Shown: positions 54,000-62,624 of the stretch, piece after piece
How positions within the stretch are numbered: position 1 is the stretch's first letter
Layout: every line of letters starts with the position of its first letter
Source of the DNA: Pelagerythrobacter marinus
GTDB taxonomy: Bacteria > Pseudomonadota > Alphaproteobacteria > Sphingomonadales > Sphingomonadaceae
NCBI RefSeq assembly: GCF_009827515.1
Contig: NZ_WTYO01000001.1
Coordinates: 98,501 to 162,500, forward strand
Direction: 5' to 3'
Length of the DNA stretch: 64,000 nt
Translations under genes and position numbers: made by a program
The notes under the pieces: generated by a model
What the model was told of the DNA's origin: nothing
The model's database searches: none
The model's input: the letters and a program-made list of their open reading frames with translations, nothing else

Positions 54000-54518
54000 T
54001 CAGCCGTCGCGCAGCTTGCGCAGCGCGTCGGCCAGCGGGCCGGAAGGCGCCTCGTCCGAGATGATCCCCGCTTCCCTGCGCGCGGCATCGGCATTGGGCC
54101 CCTCGGCATAGGGATCGATCGCAAGGCCGAGCGTCTGCGCGATCGCTTCGCCCAGGTCGAAGGCGTCGCCCGAATACTCGATCTCGTCCAGCTCGGCCTC
54201 TTCCAGCTCGATTTCTTCGTCGGGGACGCTGCGGGCGACCTCGGGGACGAAACGCAGCGCGATCGGCTCCTCAATCCGGACGGGAAAATCCTCCCCCGAA
54301 ACGCCGCAGGTCTGCACGATCTCGGCCGCGAGCCGGCCGGACACGGCGACCTCGCTGCCCTCGCGCTCGAGCGCGACTTCGGCCGAGAGGCTGTCGACCG
54401 AAACGATCGCGAAACGGCGCGCCAGCGCGGCGCGTTCCTGCGCGCTTGCCTCGATCGTCATCGACTGGCCGTCAGCCTGGCGCAGCGGCACGACGCGGGA
54501 CATCTCGCTTTCGCTCAT
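54000..54518 (-). CDS. YceD/DUF177-family protein
   Basis: A 172-residue DUF177 protein, in many bacteria linked to 23S rRNA/L32-related steps of ribosome metabolism (YceD next to rpmF). Seen: VSVDSLSAEVALEREGSEVAVSGRLAAEIVQTCGVSGEDFPVRIEEPIALRFVPEV and the C-terminal EDFDLGEAIAQTLGLAIDPY-like stretch with several acidic residues. The stop overlaps nothing; its start overlaps the end of the CBP3-like gene by 4 bases, so the two are a coupled pair, a conserved alphaproteobacterial arrangement. Confidence 0.85.
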   Translation of the reverse strand: MSESEMSRVVPLRQADGQSMTIEASAQERAALARRFAIVSVDSLSAEVALEREGSEVAVSGRLAAEIVQTCGVSGEDFPVRIEEPIALRFVPEVARSVPDEEIELEEAELDEIEYSGDAFDLGEAIAQTLGLAIDPYAEGPNADAARREAGIISDEAPSGPLADALRKLRDG

Positions 54519-55033
54519 CGCTCGATCTCCCCCGCCAGCAGGCGGTCGTCGGGGGTCTGCTGGAGGCGGCGATGGAACGCCGCCAGCCGCCGCGCCACGC
54601 ATTCGCCGCGCGCGGTGCCGGCGAAGGTCACGTTCCGCTCCGCCGCGCTCGCCAGGGCCGCCTCGTCGCCGGCGGACAGGCCGGGGCGATAGGCGCCGAT
54701 CCGGCCGCCCAGCGCGCTCATCAGCTTGCCCATGCGCTTGCCCAGGGTCGGATCGCCGATCCCCTGCTGGCGCAGCTGCGCCTCGATATCCTCGACGAAA
54801 AGCTCGGTCAGCAGCGCGGTCTGCGGATGGAGGTGCCCGTCGCGCTCCATCCGCACGATCACCGCTGCCATGATCGCGCTGAGCATGTCGAAGCGGCCTT
54901 CCTCGCTGTCGGCCACGCCGCATTCGGCATACCATTCCGGTTGTCGCGCGGCCGCGACCACGGCGCGCCAGAGGGGGACGAGATCGTCCCGCGGATCGCG
55001 TCGCCGCCCGAAAATTCCTGCAAGAAATGACAT
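54515..55033 (-). CDS. Ubiquinol-cytochrome c chaperone (CBP3-like)
   Basis: A 172-residue protein of the CBP3/UQCC family, which assists assembly of cytochrome b in complex III. Seen: RPEWYAECGVADSEEGRFDMLSAIMAAVIVRMERDG, LTELFVEDIEAQLRQQGIGDPTLGKRMGKLMSALGGRIGAYRPGLS, the family core with conserved GD and K residues. It precedes the YceD gene with a 4-base overlap. Function in bacteria is by analogy to mitochondria. Confidence 0.88.
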   Translation of the reverse strand: MSFLAGIFGRRRDPRDDLVPLWRAVVAAARQPEWYAECGVADSEEGRFDMLSAIMAAVIVRMERDGHLHPQTALLTELFVEDIEAQLRQQGIGDPTLGKRMGKLMSALGGRIGAYRPGLSAGDEAALASAAERNVTFAGTARGECVARRLAAFHRRLQQTPDDRLLAGEIER

Positions 55034-55199
55034 TGCCCGTGCTGCCTGCCCGAATGTTCAGCGGCAATTCAACCCGCCGCGCCCAGTGCCTGCGCGCGGC
55101 AAAGTTGCAAGCGCGCGCGCATCGCCGTAAGGCTCGCGCCGATAGAGGGTTTCTCCGCGGCTGGCAAAGGTGCGGGCGACGAATTCGGAAGGTTTCTCG

Positions 55200-55667
55200 A
55201 TGAAGGCAGGCAAGGTTCTCGGCGCGGCAGCTGTCATGGCGGCGGCGCTGGCGGCGAGCGGGTGCAGCGCGATCCGCGAAAACCGCGGCTATATCCAGGA
55301 CCCGGTCCTCGTCAGCGCGATCCAGCCGGGGATCGACAACCAGCAGTCGGTCGCCGCGACGCTGGGCCGCCCGACGTTCACCAGCCAGTTCGGCCAGACG
55401 ACCTGGTACTATGTCTCCAGCGTCACCGGGCGCCGGCCCTTCGTCAGCCCGACGATCCGCGAACACTCGGTCCTGGCCGTCTCTTTCGATGCCGGCGGCA
55501 ATGTCGTGGCGGCCGAACAGTCGGGGCTGGAGAAAGTCGTCTACCTCGATCCCGACGGCGACGAGACGCCGACGCTGGGGCGCGAGCGCGGTTTCTTCGA
55601 GGACCTGTTCGGCAATATCGGCCAGGTCGGTGCGGCCGGGGTCGGCGGCGGCGGCCCGGGCACCTGA
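55200..55667 (+). CDS. bamE: BamE/SmpA lipoprotein
   Basis: A 155-residue lipoprotein (lipobox ASGC, Cys22) of the outer-membrane assembly complex, aiding BamA and BamD. It contains NRGYIQDPVLVSAIQPGIDNQQSVAATLGRPTFTSQFGQTTWYYVSS and REHSVLAVSFDAGGNVVA, the SmpA/OmlA pattern of helix-helix-sheet with a conserved G-x-P-x(4)F. ATG 55200 gives the signal; upstream alternatives lack one. It is followed after 48 bases by hslV. Confidence 0.87.
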   Translation: MKAGKVLGAAAVMAAALAASGCSAIRENRGYIQDPVLVSAIQPGIDNQQSVAATLGRPTFTSQFGQTTWYYVSSVTGRRPFVSPTIREHSVLAVSFDAGGNVVAAEQSGLEKVVYLDPDGDETPTLGRERGFFEDLFGNIGQVGAAGVGGGGPGT

Positions 55668-55715
55668 GCGGGCGCGTCGCTTGACCGGCGCGGCACCCAC
55701 CCCATATCGCCCGGC

Positions 55716-56276
55716 ATGAGCGACAACGCGGCGAGCCACGGCCTGATCCAGTGGCACGGAACCACCATCATCGGTGTCAGGAAAGGCGGCCGGACGGTGA
55801 TCGCCGGGGACGGGCAGGTCTCCATGGGCAACACCGTGATGAAGCCCAATGCGCGCAAGGTCCGCCGGATCGGCAAGGACGACGCGGTCGTTGCCGGTTT
55901 CGCCGGCGCCACGGCCGATGCCTTCACCCTGTTCGAACGGCTGGAAAAGAAGCTGGAGCAGTATAGCGGGCAACTGATGCGCGCCGCGGTGGAACTGGCC
56001 AAGGACTGGCGCACCGACAAGTACCTGCGCAATCTCGAAGCCCTGATGATCGTCGCCGACAAGGATGCCCTGCTGGTGTTGACCGGCAATGGCGACGTGC
56101 TGGAACCCGACGCCGGGATCGCGGCGATCGGTTCGGGCGGCAACTATGCGCTTGCCGCCGCGCGCGCGCTCGACGCCTATGAAGACGATGCCGAGGCGAT
56201 CGCCCGCAAGGCGATGGCCGTCGCGGCCGATATCTGCGTGTTCACCAACGGAAACGTGACGGTCGAAACCGTCTGA
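55716..56276 (+). CDS. hslV: ATP-dependent protease subunit HslV (ClpQ)
   Basis: Threonine protease that degrades proteins with the HslU unfoldase. The 186-residue precursor has a 15-residue propeptide and mature Thr16 (HGTTIIGV), with the Lys and Asp of the active site in [35 protein letters not shown] and [11 protein letters not shown] near the C-terminus are family hallmarks. The window thus encodes two separate proteasome-type threonine proteases, HslV and Anbu. hslU follows 27 bases later. Confidence 0.97.
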   Translation: MSDNAASHGLIQWHGTTIIGVRKGGRTVIAGDGQVSMGNTVMKPNARKVRRIGKDDAVVAGFAGATADAFTLFERLEKKLEQYSGQLMRAAVELAKDWRTDKYLRNLEALMIVADKDALLVLTGNGDVLEPDAGIAAIGSGGNYALAAARALDAYEDDAEAIARKAMAVAADICVFTNGNVTVETV

Positions 56277-56303
56277 TCCCGCCTGACCGGATTGTTGAAT
56301 TCC

Positions 56304-57605
56304 ATGACCGAAGCACTGACCCCCAAGGCGATCGTCGCCGCGCTGGACGAGCACATCATCGGCCAGAAGGACGCCAAGCGCGCCGTGGCCGTGGCCCTGC
56401 GCAACCGCTGGCGCCGCCAGCGTCTCTCGCCCGACCTGCGCGACGAGGTGACGCCCAAGAATATCCTGATGATTGGCCCCACAGGCTGCGGCAAGACCGA
56501 GATCAGCCGGCGCCTCGCCCGGCTGGCCGATGCCCCGTTCGTGAAGGTCGAGGCGACCAAGTTCACCGAGGTCGGCTATGTCGGCCGCGACGTAGAGCAG
56601 ATCGCACGCGACCTGGTGGAAGAAGCGATCCGGCTGGAGAAGGATCGCCGGCGCGAGGCCGTGCGCGAGGCAGCGTCGAAGGCGGCGATGGATCGCCTGC
56701 TGAAGGCCCTGGTGGGCGAAAACGCCAGCGAGGCGACGCGCGAATCGTTCCGCGAACGGATCGTCCAGAACGCAATGAACGACGTCGAGGTCGAGATCGA
56801 GGTCGAGGAAGCGCCGCAGATGCCGTTCGACCTGGGCGGCATGGGCGGCAATGTCGGGATGATCAACTTGTCCGACATGCTCGGCAAGGCGATGGGCAAG
56901 CAGAACCTCAAGCGGCGCAAGCTCAAGGTCCCCGACGCGTGGGACAAGCTGGTCGAGGAGGAAGCCGAACGCCGGATGGACCAGGACGACGTCGCCCGGG
57001 TCGCGCTGGAAAATGCCGAGACGAACGGCATCGTGTTCCTCGACGAGATCGACAAGATCGCGGTCAGCGACGTGCGCGGCGGATCGGTCAGCCGCGAAGG
57101 CGTGCAGCGCGATCTCCTGCCCCTGATCGAAGGGACGACGGTCTCGACCAAGTACGGGCCGATGAAGACCGACCATGTCCTGTTCATCGCATCGGGCGCG
57201 TTCCACGTCGCCAAGCCGTCCGACATGCTGCCCGAATTGCAGGGCCGCCTGCCGATCCGCGTCGAGCTGCGCGCGCTGACCGAGGAGGACTTCGTTCGCA
57301 TCCTCAGCGAAACGCGGGCCAACCTCGTCGCGCAGTACAAGGCGCTGCTGGGGACCGAGCAGGTCACGCTCGAACTGGGCGAGGACGCGGTGCAGGAAAT
57401 CGCTCGCATCGCCGCGCAAGTGAACGAGAGTGTCGAGAACATCGGCGCGCGGCGCCTGCAGACGGTGATGGAAAAGCTGCTGGAGGAACTGAGCTTCGAG
57501 GCGGAGGAACACGGCGGTGAAACCGTGACGATCGATGCCGCCTATGTCCGCGAACGGCTGGAAGACCTCGCCGGCGACGCGGACCTCAGCAAATATATCC
57601 TGTGA
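56304..57605 (+). CDS. hslU: ATP-dependent unfoldase HslU (ClpY)
   Basis: AAA+ hexamer that unfolds proteins and feeds them to HslV. The 433-residue protein has Walker A GPTGCGKT at 58-65, the intermediate I domain (about 110-240), Walker [12 protein letters not shown] at about 242-252, the sensor motifs, and a C-terminal DLSKYIL that docks into HslV. ATG at 56304 is chosen over an in-frame TTG upstream. Confidence 0.97.
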   Translation: MTEALTPKAIVAALDEHIIGQKDAKRAVAVALRNRWRRQRLSPDLRDEVTPKNILMIGPTGCGKTEISRRLARLADAPFVKVEATKFTEVGYVGRDVEQIARDLVEEAIRLEKDRRREAVREAASKAAMDRLLKALVGENASEATRESFRERIVQNAMNDVEVEIEVEEAPQMPFDLGGMGGNVGMINLSDMLGKAMGKQNLKRRKLKVPDAWDKLVEEEAERRMDQDDVARVALENAETNGIVFLDEIDKIAVSDVRGGSVSREGVQRDLLPLIEGTTVSTKYGPMKTDHVLFIASGAFHVAKPSDMLPELQGRLPIRVELRALTEEDFVRILSETRANLVAQYKALLGTEQVTLELGEDAVQEIARIAAQVNESVENIGARRLQTVMEKLLEELSFEAEEHGGETVTIDAAYVRERLEDLAGDADLSKYIL

Positions 57606-58009
57606 TGGCGGGCCGGGTACGCGATGGCCGCGCGATGATCGCCGCCATGCAGCCCCGGCTCGACCCGCGCATCTGGCGCTTCGTTCTCGTCAGCCCGGAC
57701 ACCGCCCCGCAACTGCTCGGCACGGCCATCGGCACCTTCCGCGAGGATGAGGGCGTAACCGCGATCGTCCCCGCCGCCCTGGCCGAAGAGCTGGGCATCG
57801 AAGGCCCTGACTTCGCGCGCATCGCGCTGATGGTGCATTCCGACCTCGAAGGCGTCGGCCTGACCGCCGCCGTGTCGGGTGCGCTGGCCGAAGCGGGCAT
57901 AGCCTGCAACATGGTCGCGGCGTTCCACCACGATCATGCCTTCGTGCCTTCCAATCGCGCCGACGAGGCAATCGATGTGCTGCGCAAACTGGCGGCGTCG
58001 CTGAAGTAG
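57605..58009 (+). CDS. ACT-domain-like protein
   Basis: A 134-residue protein with an ACT-like fold: FVLVSPDTAPQLLGTAIGTFREDEGVTAIVPAALAEELGIEGPDFARIALMVHSDLEGVGLTAAVSGALAEAGIACNMVAAFHHDHAFVPSNRADEAIDVL. The pattern of a regulatory alpha/beta domain that binds an amino acid is visible, including the DLEGVGLTAAVSGALAEAGI turn. It overlaps the hslU stop by a base and could be co-transcribed. Function unknown. Confidence 0.8.
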   Translation: MAGRVRDGRAMIAAMQPRLDPRIWRFVLVSPDTAPQLLGTAIGTFREDEGVTAIVPAALAEELGIEGPDFARIALMVHSDLEGVGLTAAVSGALAEAGIACNMVAAFHHDHAFVPSNRADEAIDVLRKLAASLK

Positions 58010-58040
58010 CGGCTGGGACGGCGTTCCTGCGGCTATTTCC

Positions 58041-59552
58041 TCAAGGATGCGGCGCGAGGCCTATCTCCACGCCGGTCTTGTCGGTCAGCGCGAACTTGTC
58101 GACCAGGTCGGCGCTCGCGCGGTTGAGGCCGACAACTTTCACGCTGCGGCCGTTGCGGCGCATCCGCTCCACGACCTTGTCGAGCGCGCCGACCGCGCTG
58201 ATGTCCCAGAAATGCGCTTTCGACACGTCGATGATCACGTGGTCGGCGGGATCGGGCTGCAGGCTCTCGGGGCCGAGCGCGGCCTCGAAGCGCTCGACGC
58301 TGGCATAGAAGATCTGGCCCTTGGCGCGATAGACCGCGGTTTCGCCGTCGCGTTCGCGTACGACCTCGAACATCGTCATCACCTTGTGGGTGAAGAACAC
58401 GCCCGACAGGATCACGCCAGCCAGCACGCCCAGCGCGAGATTGTGCGTGGCGACGACGACCGCCACGGTCGCCAGCATCACGACCGAGCTCTGCCACGGG
58501 TGCTTTCCGATATTGGGGATCGAGTTCCAGCTGAACGTCCCGATCGAGACCATGATCATGATCGCGACCAGCGCCGGCATCGGCACCTGGCCGACGAGAT
58601 CGCCCAGCACGGCCAGCAGGATCAGCAGCGCCAGGCCCGCGGTGAAGGTCGACAACCGGCCACGGCCGCCGCTGGTGACGTTGATGACCGACTGGCCGAT
58701 CATCGCGCAGCCGCCCATGCCGCCGAAGAATGCGGCGACGATGTTGGCCACGCCCTGGCCGCCGCTCTCGCGGCGCTTGTTGCTTCCGGTATGCGTCATG
58801 TCGTCGACGATCTGTGCGGTGAGCAGCGATTCGAGCAGGCCGACCGCCGCCATCGTCGCCGAATAGGGCGCGATGATCGCCAGCGTTTCCCAGGTCAGCG
58901 GAACGTCGGGCAGCGCGAAATAGGGCAGCCCCTCGGGCAGTTCGCCCATGTCGGACACCGTGTTGACCGGCGCGCCAAGCCAGATCGACAGCGCGGTGAG
59001 CACGATGATCGCGATCAGCGGGCTGGGTACCGCGGTGGTGACCTTGGGGATCAGGTAGATCATCGCCAGCGCGGCGGCGACCATGGCGTAGGTCATCCAG
59101 CCGATACCATCGGCAGTGGGGTCGAGCTGCGGCAGCTGCGCCATGAAGATCAGGATCGCCAGCGCATTGACGAAGCCGGTGATGACCGAGCGCGAGACGA
59201 ACTGCATCAGCAGGTCGAGCCGCAGGAGCGCGGCGATGCCCTGGAAGATGCCCATCAGGATCGTCGCGGCGAACAGGTATTCCACCCCGTGATCGCGCAC
59301 CAGCGGTACGACCACCACGGCCACAGCCGCGGTCGCGGCCGAGATCATGCCGGGACGCCCGCCGGTGAAGGCGATCACCATGGCAATCGCGACCGAGGCG
59401 TAGAGACCGACGCGCGGATCGACCCCGGCGATGATCGAGAAGCCGATCGCCTCGGGAATAAGGGCGAGGGCGACGACGATCCCGGCGAGAATGTCTGCGC
59501 GCGGCTGGGCGAACCAATCGCGCTTGAGCGCGGCGGTGGAAATCATTGGCAT
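58041..59552 (-). CDS. SulP-family anion transporter with STAS domain
   Basis: A 503-residue inner-membrane transporter, about 12-14 helices, followed by a C-terminal STAS domain (about 405-500: [82 protein letters not shown]). SulP signatures: [34 protein letters not shown] and [25 protein letters not shown]. Related proteins carry sulfate, bicarbonate or dicarboxylates; the substrate here is unknown. Start at 59552; ATG 59546 is an alternative. Confidence 0.92.
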   Translation of the reverse strand: MPMISTAALKRDWFAQPRADILAGIVVALALIPEAIGFSIIAGVDPRVGLYASVAIAMVIAFTGGRPGMISAATAAVAVVVVPLVRDHGVEYLFAATILMGIFQGIAALLRLDLLMQFVSRSVITGFVNALAILIFMAQLPQLDPTADGIGWMTYAMVAAALAMIYLIPKVTTAVPSPLIAIIVLTALSIWLGAPVNTVSDMGELPEGLPYFALPDVPLTWETLAIIAPYSATMAAVGLLESLLTAQIVDDMTHTGSNKRRESGGQGVANIVAAFFGGMGGCAMIGQSVINVTSGGRGRLSTFTAGLALLILLAVLGDLVGQVPMPALVAIMIMVSIGTFSWNSIPNIGKHPWQSSVVMLATVAVVVATHNLALGVLAGVILSGVFFTHKVMTMFEVVRERDGETAVYRAKGQIFYASVERFEAALGPESLQPDPADHVIIDVSKAHFWDISAVGALDKVVERMRRNGRSVKVVGLNRASADLVDKFALTDKTGVEIGLAPHP

Positions 59553-59661
59553 GGGTCCGTAACTGGCCGCGCGGGGGCGGCGATGCTGCGATGCAGCAAG
59601 GCCCCTGACCGATAGTGGCGCGCGGTGCAACCCGGCGCTTGCCCCGCAACGCGCCCCGGCC

Positions 59662-61479
59662 TCAGCCGGATTGGCCCGCCGGTGCCGCCTTTTCCGCCTG
59701 CTGGCGCCGCCACATTTCCGCATAGAGCCCGCCTGCACGCAGGAGCGCGGGATGGCTGCCGCGCTCCGCCAGGCGTCCCTGGTCCATGACGAGGATCTCG
59801 TCCGCGCCGGCGATGGTCGAGAGGCGGTGGGCAATCGAGATCGTCGTGCGGTCGCGGCTCACGCGGTGCAGGGTGGCGAGGATATCCTGCTCGGTGCGCG
59901 AATCGAGCGCGCTCGTCGCCTCGTCCAGCAGCAGGATCGGCGGGTCCTTCACCAGCGTGCGCGCGATGGCGACCCGCTGCTTCTCGCCGCCGGAAAGCTT
60001 CAGGCCGCGTTCGCCGACTTCGGTGTCGAGGCCCGCCGGCAGCCTTTCGATGAACGGCCAGATCGCGGCACCGCGCGCGGCCGCCTCGATCGCCTCGGGC
60101 GTCGCTTCGGCGCGGCCATAGCCGATGTTGTACCCGATCGTGTCGTTGAACAGCACGCTGTCCTGCGGGACGATCCCGATTGCGGCGCGCAGGCTGGCCT
60201 GTGTCACTTGCGCGATGTCCTGCCCGTCGATCGTCACCCGGCCGGACCGGGGATCGTAGAACCGGAAGAGAAGACGCGCGATCGTGGACTTGCCCGCGCC
60301 CGAAGGCCCGACGATCGCCACGTGCGCCCCGGCCGGCACCGCGAAGCTCAGCCCCTGGAGGATCGTCCGCCCCGGCTCGTAGCCGAAGACGACGTTCTCG
60401 AACGCGACGCCGGGCCGGCGCACGACGAGGGCGGGCGCGCCGGGCGCGTCCTCCACTTCGGCCGGGGTGTCGATCAGTTCGAACATCGCCGCCATGTCGA
60501 TCAGCCCCTGGCGCACGGTGCGGTAGACCCAGCCGAGCAGGTCGAGCGGGCGGAAGAGCTGGGCGAGGTAGGTATTGACGAAGACGAGGTCGCCCGTGGT
60601 CAGTTCGCCCTGGCTCCAGCCCCAGACGGTATAGGCCATGGCCCCGCCCATCAGCAGGTTGGTGATCAGTGCCTGCGAGACGTTGAGCAGGCCGAGCGAG
60701 TTCTCGCTGCGGATCGCCGCCTCGGCATAGGCCCGCGCCGCCTGCCCGTAGCGCTCGCGCTCGCGCCCCTCGGCCCCGAAGTATTTCACCGTTTCGTAGT
60801 TCAGCAGCGAATCGACCGCGCGCGACAGGGCCTGGCCGTCGAGATCGTTCATCTCCTTGCGCAGGCGCGCGCGCCACTCGGTGATCCAGCGGGTCACCGC
60901 GACATAGGCGGCAACGGTCAGCGCCGTCGCGAGGACGAGGCCCCAGCCGAAATTGAGGTAGAAGATCACCGCCACCGCGATCAGCTCGATCACGGTCGGG
61001 GCGATATTGAACAGCAGGAAATAGAGCATCGAATCGATGCTCTTGGTCCCGCGCTCGACCGTCTTGGTGACTTCGCCCGTGCGGCGCGAGAGGTGGAAAC
61101 GCAGCGAAAGGCGATGCAGCCGGGCGAAAGTATCCTCCGCCAGGTGGCGAGTCGCCTCCTGGCCGACGCGTTCGAAGGCCACGTTGCGCAAGTTGTCGAA
61201 CACGACGCTGGCAAAGCGGCCGGCGGCATAGGCGAGGACGAAGGCGATCGCGACCATCGCGACCTCGTTCGCCGGCGTGGTCATCGCATCGACCGCCCGC
61301 TTGTAGGCATAGGGAAGGGCCAGCGTCGTCCCCTTGGCCAGCAGGACCAGCACCAGCGCGCCGACGATCCGCCGCCGCAGCGCCGGGTTGTCCCGGGGCC
61401 ATAGATAGGGAAGGAAGCGGCGAATGGTCGCCCAGCCATCGGCGGGCCCGGTGGCCGGGGAAGGGGTGTCGCGCGGCAT
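59662..61479 (-). CDS. Atm1-type ABC exporter (heavy-metal/glutathione group)
   Basis: A 605-residue half-transporter of the mitochondrial Atm1/ABCB7 group with six N-terminal helices, then an ATPase. Seen: LPYAYKRAVDAMTTP (near the intracellular loop), RRTGEVTKTVERGTKSIDSMLYFLLFNIAPTVIELIAV, LLNYETVKYFGAEGRE, Walker A GPSGAGKST, Q-loop and signature LSGGEKQRVAIARTL, Walker B LLLDEATSALDSRTE. Relatives export glutathione-linked metals and support iron-sulfur maturation. It lies 56 bases after the retropepsin-like gene on the same strand. Confidence 0.92.
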   Translation of the reverse strand: MPRDTPSPATGPADGWATIRRFLPYLWPRDNPALRRRIVGALVLVLLAKGTTLALPYAYKRAVDAMTTPANEVAMVAIAFVLAYAAGRFASVVFDNLRNVAFERVGQEATRHLAEDTFARLHRLSLRFHLSRRTGEVTKTVERGTKSIDSMLYFLLFNIAPTVIELIAVAVIFYLNFGWGLVLATALTVAAYVAVTRWITEWRARLRKEMNDLDGQALSRAVDSLLNYETVKYFGAEGRERERYGQAARAYAEAAIRSENSLGLLNVSQALITNLLMGGAMAYTVWGWSQGELTTGDLVFVNTYLAQLFRPLDLLGWVYRTVRQGLIDMAAMFELIDTPAEVEDAPGAPALVVRRPGVAFENVVFGYEPGRTILQGLSFAVPAGAHVAIVGPSGAGKSTIARLLFRFYDPRSGRVTIDGQDIAQVTQASLRAAIGIVPQDSVLFNDTIGYNIGYGRAEATPEAIEAAARGAAIWPFIERLPAGLDTEVGERGLKLSGGEKQRVAIARTLVKDPPILLLDEATSALDSRTEQDILATLHRVSRDRTTISIAHRLSTIAGADEILVMDQGRLAERGSHPALLRAGGLYAEMWRRQQAEKAAPAGQSG

Positions 61480-61535
61480 CGCGCGCTATGTGGCCATCCC
61501 CCCGCGACAGCGCAATGGCGGGGCGGGCCGGCGGC

Positions 61536-62513
61536 CTAGAATCGGCCGTGCTGGTAACGCGAGCGGGTGGCCACCCCGCGCGGCACGTCGAACAGCACGG
61601 TCCGCGCCTCGAAATCGATTGCCACGCGGTCGAACAGGCGCAGGTCGCGCATTCCCAGGACCAGCGCCGGCCGGTCGGCCAGCCCCAGCGCGGCGAAAGC
61701 GGGCCCGTCGGCAAAGGCGACCGGGACATTGGCCAGCTGGAACTTGTCGATCCTGAGCGATTCGACGAAGTCGAGCTTGCCCACCAGTTCCGCCCCGTGA
61801 ACGTCGGTCGTGCGGACTTGGTCGCGCTTCCTCGCGCGCAGCCGCTTCTGTAGGGCCAGGTTGCCGAGGTTGCCCTGCGCGCCGGTGTCGATGATCACCG
61901 CGGTGCGGATCCCGTCGATCCGGGCATTGGCGATGATCAGCCGGCCCAGCTTGCGCCGCGCGCGGACGATGATCTCGTAACCGCGATTGCCGCCCAGCGC
62001 CTCGGCATCGTCGACCGCGATCGTGTTCTCGCGGAAATCGATCAGGACGCGCAGGTCCTGCAGGCTGTCGAGCCCCAGGATCCCGTCCGCGCCGACATGC
62101 CGCGCCTCCAGCAGGGGGGCATGGCTGTCGTCGAATGTCCGCGCGGCGAATTCCAGCCCGTTCAGCTCGACCAGTTCGACCTCGCGCGCGCTGGCCATCC
62201 CAACGACGGTGGCGCTGCCCAGCGAAGGCAGGCCGAGCCGGGTCTTCAGCCCGTGGGTCACCACGGTCGCCTGCGCGCCGGTGTCGATCATGAACCGGAA
62301 CGGCCCCTGGCCCTCGATCGTGACCGGCACGGTCATGCGCTGATAATAGTCGGTGCGGCTTTCGATCGTCTCGCCCCCGGCGGCCGCGATCCGGTCGAGC
62401 AGGGCGGCGGAAGTCTCCGCCGTGTCGGGCTCCGCGATCGGCGGCGGGGTCTGGATCGGCTCGGGCGCGGCGATCTGCAGCAGCGCGGCCGCGGGCAGCA
62501 TCGGGAACGGCAT
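61536..62513 (-). CDS. Retropepsin-like aspartic protease with two DTG sites
   Basis: A 325-residue protein with a signal-like N-terminus (LPAAALLQIAAPEP). Two catalytic motifs are present: FMIDTGAQATVV with Asp77 and AVIIDTGAQGNLG with Asp209, each followed about 65-75 residues later by a hydrophobic-Gly element (GILGLDSL, LVLGMRDL). A single chain thus seems to contain both halves of an aspartic protease, as in pepsin, while retroviral proteases need two chains. Sphingomonads often have this kind of periplasmic protease. Substrate unknown. It lies upstream of the Atm1-type gene, with 56 bases between. Confidence 0.85.
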   Translation of the reverse strand: MPFPMLPAAALLQIAAPEPIQTPPPIAEPDTAETSAALLDRIAAAGGETIESRTDYYQRMTVPVTIEGQGPFRFMIDTGAQATVVTHGLKTRLGLPSLGSATVVGMASAREVELVELNGLEFAARTFDDSHAPLLEARHVGADGILGLDSLQDLRVLIDFRENTIAVDDAEALGGNRGYEIIVRARRKLGRLIIANARIDGIRTAVIIDTGAQGNLGNLALQKRLRARKRDQVRTTDVHGAELVGKLDFVESLRIDKFQLANVPVAFADGPAFAALGLADRPALVLGMRDLRLFDRVAIDFEARTVLFDVPRGVATRSRYQHGRF

Positions 62514-62624
62514 CGCATTCTCCCCACGAAGTGGGGCAATATACCATAGACGGGGTGAGCGGCCTAATCGCGCCCGCCTGCTCACGGCACCGCCGATGGC
62601 GGGCGCGGGCCGGGGCGCGCGCGA

